From NCBI GenBank assembly GCA_937974555.1, contig CALJKR010000061.1, positions 1-64,000 on the forward strand: a stretch of DNA of 64,000 bases, read 5' to 3'. The translations under genes and the position numbers were made by a program. The notes under the pieces were generated by a model. The model did no database searches, was not told the DNA's origin, and was given only the letters and a program-made list of their open reading frames with translations. This document shows positions 62,036 through 64,000 of the stretch, piece after piece. Positions within the stretch are counted from its first letter, which is position 1; the number at the start of each line of letters is the position of its first letter. The DNA is from an uncultured Flavobacteriales bacterium (GTDB lineage Bacteria > Bacteroidota > Bacteroidia > Flavobacteriales_D > Sanyastnellaceae).

Positions 62036-62043
62036 CAAACATA
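62036..62043 (-). promoter_or_regulatory. Candidate -7 box of tRNA-Met
   Basis: Minus-strand TATGTTTG, an exact TAnnTTTG, nine bases before the tRNA 5' end. Confidence 0.55.
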
Positions 62044-62073
62044 ATAATGTAATAAGTAAAAAAAAAATATTCC

Positions 62074-62790
62074 TCAAAATTTTATTCGCGATCGCTGAAT
62101 ATTTCGGCGACTACGGCCAATGTAATTGGAACTCTTGGTGACAATGACCAAGCCTGCCGAATGATGAAAATAATTGCTGCCAGATATGGGCATCAAGGCG
62201 TCCAATCCTACCTTGGCCTGAGACTCCATGTTCAATCCCAATCTGTTCCTTACAAACCACAAGGTGAATCCGCCCCCTACATTTAAGTTGATGGAATTTC
62301 TGAATACTGTCTGTGTGCGATGGGTATAGCCCAATCCGACGATGGGGTATACGTTGAATCCCATGTTGCTGATGGAATTTAAAAATGCATTTCCACGCGG
62401 TACATACAATTTGTCAAAAAACGAACTGGCCAAATTGATCTGATAACGGATGTTTAAATCGGTACTGATGAAACTGCCCGGCGATAAATAACGCTCCTTG
62501 TATATCGATGGATTCATTTTTAAATACCCCAAGCCCAAGTCGATCTTTACTTTGTCTTGGATGGTTTTGCCCAATACGATGCGCGTAGGGACAAAGGAGG
62601 TCGACCAATTGCTCAAGGACAATAATCCCGAAAATGAATTGCGGTCATCGTCGATGGCATGTGATTGCAACTTGATGGTGGTGGGGCGTGTCAGAAACTC
62701 TAAAAAATTGTTTTGCCCATAAACCGCGCTGTTCCATGACAAGCCTGCCATTAGGAAAAACACGAGGTAATATTGCTTTGATAGGGCCAA
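62074..62790 (-). CDS. Outer-membrane beta-barrel protein
   Basis: 238 residues with a TTG start at 62790 (a stop lies three codons upstream, and the next ATG would cut the signal). Signal peptide to about residue 26 (SAVYGQ), then a small barrel of the OmpA-N/PorT-like type: strands with GLLSLSNWS, IDLGLGYLKMN, DLNIRYQINL, YPIVGLGYTHRTQ, INLNVGGGFTLWF, HHSAGLVIV. No OmpA peptidoglycan-binding domain is attached. Ends with a basic tail (RSRRNIQRSRIKF), odd for a barrel C-terminus. Confidence 0.7.
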   Translation of the reverse strand: MALSKQYYLVFFLMAGLSWNSAVYGQNNFLEFLTRPTTIKLQSHAIDDDRNSFSGLLSLSNWSTSFVPTRIVLGKTIQDKVKIDLGLGYLKMNPSIYKERYLSPGSFISTDLNIRYQINLASSFFDKLYVPRGNAFLNSISNMGFNVYPIVGLGYTHRTQTVFRNSINLNVGGGFTLWFVRNRLGLNMESQAKVGLDALMPISGSNYFHHSAGLVIVTKSSNYIGRSRRNIQRSRIKF

Positions 62791-62809
62791 GTCGCTGATT
62801 TATATAGCA

Positions 62810-62817
62810 CAAATATA
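62810..62817 (-). promoter_or_regulatory. Candidate -7 box of OM barrel gene
   Basis: Minus-strand TATATTTG, an exact TAnnTTTG, 19 bases before the TTG start. Confidence 0.45.
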
Positions 62818-62859
62818 AAGAATTTTCGTCTTAACCCGCGATAAATGAGAATAACGGCG

Positions 62860-62867
62860 TACTTTCG
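62860..62867 (+). promoter_or_regulatory. Candidate -7 box of typA
   Basis: TACTTTCG, a TAnnTTCG variant, 16 bases before the typA ATG. Confidence 0.4.
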
Positions 62868-62883
62868 CGCCGAATTTCGAATT

Positions 62884-64000
62884 ATGCAAAAAATCAGAAA
62901 CATCGCGATTATCGCACACGTTGACCATGGTAAAACCACTTTGGTGGACAAAATGCTATTGGCTGGAAAGCTTTTCAAAGAGCACGAAACATCAGAGGAA
63001 TTGGTTCTAGATAACAACGATATCGAGCGCGAGCGTGGTATTACTATTTTGGCCAAAAACGTTTCTATCCCCTACAAAGGATACAAAATCAATATTATCG
63101 ATACTCCCGGTCACAGTGACTTTGGTGGTGAAGTAGAGCGTGTATTGAATATGGCCGAAGGGGCTTTGTTGCTGGTGGATGCTTTTGAAGGTGCTATGCC
63201 GCAAACGCGTTTCGTTTTGCAAAAGGCTTTGCAAATGGGTTTGAAACCAATCGTGGTTGTCAATAAAGTGGACAAAGAAAACTGTACACCAGAAGAGGTT
63301 CATGAGCAAGTTTTTGACTTGATGTTTAACTTGGGTGCCAACGAAGATCAATTGGATTTCCCTGTGGTATACGGTTCGGCTAAAAACAACTGGATGAGCT
63401 TGGATTGGAAAACACCTACAACGAGCATCGAGCCTTTGTTGGATATGGTTATCGAAAAGATTCCTGCTCCGATTTCTCGTGAAGGTATTCCCCAAATGTT
63501 GGTGACGTCTTTGGATTATTCTACTTACACGGGCCGAATGGCGATTGGTAAATTGCACCGCGGTGAATTGAAAGCGGGCATGAACGTTTCTTTGGTGAAA
63601 CGCGATGGCGCTATTACCAAGGGACGTATCAAGGAATTGTACGTTTTTGAAGGTTTAGGAAAGCGCAAAGTAGATTCGGTTGTTTCAGGCGATATCTGCG
63701 CAATCAATGGTATCGAGAATTTTGAGATTGGTGATACTTTCACGGATTTTGAAAATCCAGAGGCTTTGCCAAGTATCTCTGTGGATGAGCCAACGATGAG
63801 TATGTTGTTTACCATCAACGATTCTCCTTTCTTTGGTAAAGAGGGTAAGTTTGTTACCAGCCGTCACATCAAAGAGCGTTTGGAAAAAGAATTGGAAAAG
63901 AACTTGGCTTTGCGTGTTCAAGACACAGACAAAGCGGATCGTTTCAATGTATTTGGTCGCGGTGTACTTCACTTGTCTGTATTGATTGAGACCATGCGTC
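62884..64000 (+). CDS. typA: GTP-binding protein TypA/BipA (partial, runs off the window)
   Basis: The first 372 residues are present; the frame is open to the right edge. A ribosome-associated translational GTPase of the EF-G family. The G1 loop is [15 protein letters not shown] at 11-25, with [24 protein letters not shown] and VVVNKVDK following, then the second domain ([20 protein letters not shown]) and TypA-specific [21 protein letters not shown]. LepA and EF-G have different sequences at these places. Confidence 0.96.
   Translation, partial: MQKIRNIAIIAHVDHGKTTLVDKMLLAGKLFKEHETSEELVLDNNDIERERGITILAKNVSIPYKGYKINIIDTPGHSDFGGEVERVLNMAEGALLLVDAFEGAMPQTRFVLQKALQMGLKPIVVVNKVDKENCTPEEVHEQVFDLMFNLGANEDQLDFPVVYGSAKNNWMSLDWKTPTTSIEPLLDMVIEKIPAPISREGIPQMLVTSLDYSTYTGRMAIGKLHRGELKAGMNVSLVKRDGAITKGRIKELYVFEGLGKRKVDSVVSGDICAINGIENFEIGDTFTDFENPEALPSISVDEPTMSMLFTINDSPFFGKEGKFVTSRHIKERLEKELEKNLALRVQDTDKADRFNVFGRGVLHLSVLIETMR

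Overview
The window reads as chromosomal DNA of a Bacteroidota bacterium, most likely a free-living, probably aquatic member of the Flavobacteriales or a close relative. The evidence is direct. Seven predicted proteins end in type IX secretion (T9SS) sorting domains, five of type A and two of the gliding-type B form. There is a TonB receptor with a carboxypeptidase-regulatory-like N-terminus, a fused alpha/beta 2-oxoacid dehydrogenase E1, and the rpmG-DUF4295-ftsY gene order. DUF4221, DUF4105, DUF2490 and DUF1599 proteins are present, and many genes start just behind a TAnnTTTG-type -7 box. KdsA indicates a Kdo-containing LPS; DapF and Mpl indicate mDAP peptidoglycan.

Layout. 1-2000: an AT-rich cluster of exported proteins (a truncated CxxC protein, a DUF4221-like lipoprotein, a Cys-rich lipoprotein). 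2000-5050: radA, a methyltransferase and an SGNH-like protein. 5038-6392: an ECF sigma factor co-encoded with a membrane protein that looks like an anti-sigma factor but ends in a T9SS type B domain. Divergent from it, 6523-13435: a lamin-tail T9SS protein, a TonB receptor and a large secreted double-HKD (phospholipase D-fold) protein. 13560-19679: mpl, a nucleotidyltransferase/GHMP-kinase fusion with a FucP-like permease and a sugar mutarotase, a secreted alpha/beta hydrolase, marC and rnhA. 19668-25487: a 1000-residue adhesin-like T9SS protein and a secreted glycosidase-like protein. 25515-38208: mostly core genes (purL, PASTA protein, rluD-type, lolA, ftsK, rpmG, ftsY, rimO, queE). 38192-45865: a minus-strand block with an outer-membrane barrel, a lipoprotein, CotH, two cytochrome lipoproteins, ferredoxin, thioredoxin and 2-oxoacid dehydrogenase E1. 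45931-52892: dapF, three envelope genes, kdsA and a T9SS protein. 52889-60311: a Zn-phospholipase C-like protein, comB, gcvT, DPP4-type peptidase, folP, DUF1599 and an ABC permease. 60312-62030: a small degenerate accessory pocket (DUF1016 nuclease remnant, orphan ORF, GC-rich palindrome) next to tRNA-Met. The window closes with an outer-membrane barrel gene and the start of typA.

The genome is compact. ATGA overlaps join many same-strand genes, and four convergent pairs overlap at their stop codons. The clearest genome-wide pattern is that several genes (mpl, marC, the glycosidase-like gene, dapF, E1 and, slightly relaxed, gcvT and radA) have their -7 box 4-5 bases from the start codon, which predicts leaderless mRNAs. 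The best candidates for undescribed biology are the sigma/anti-sigma pair with the T9SS domain, the adjacent nuclease-like/TonB locus, the nucleotidyltransferase-kinase fusion with its sugar permease, and the Cys-rich/DUF4221 cluster at the left edge. No T9SS machinery genes, CRISPR array, rRNA or intact insertion sequence were recognised.
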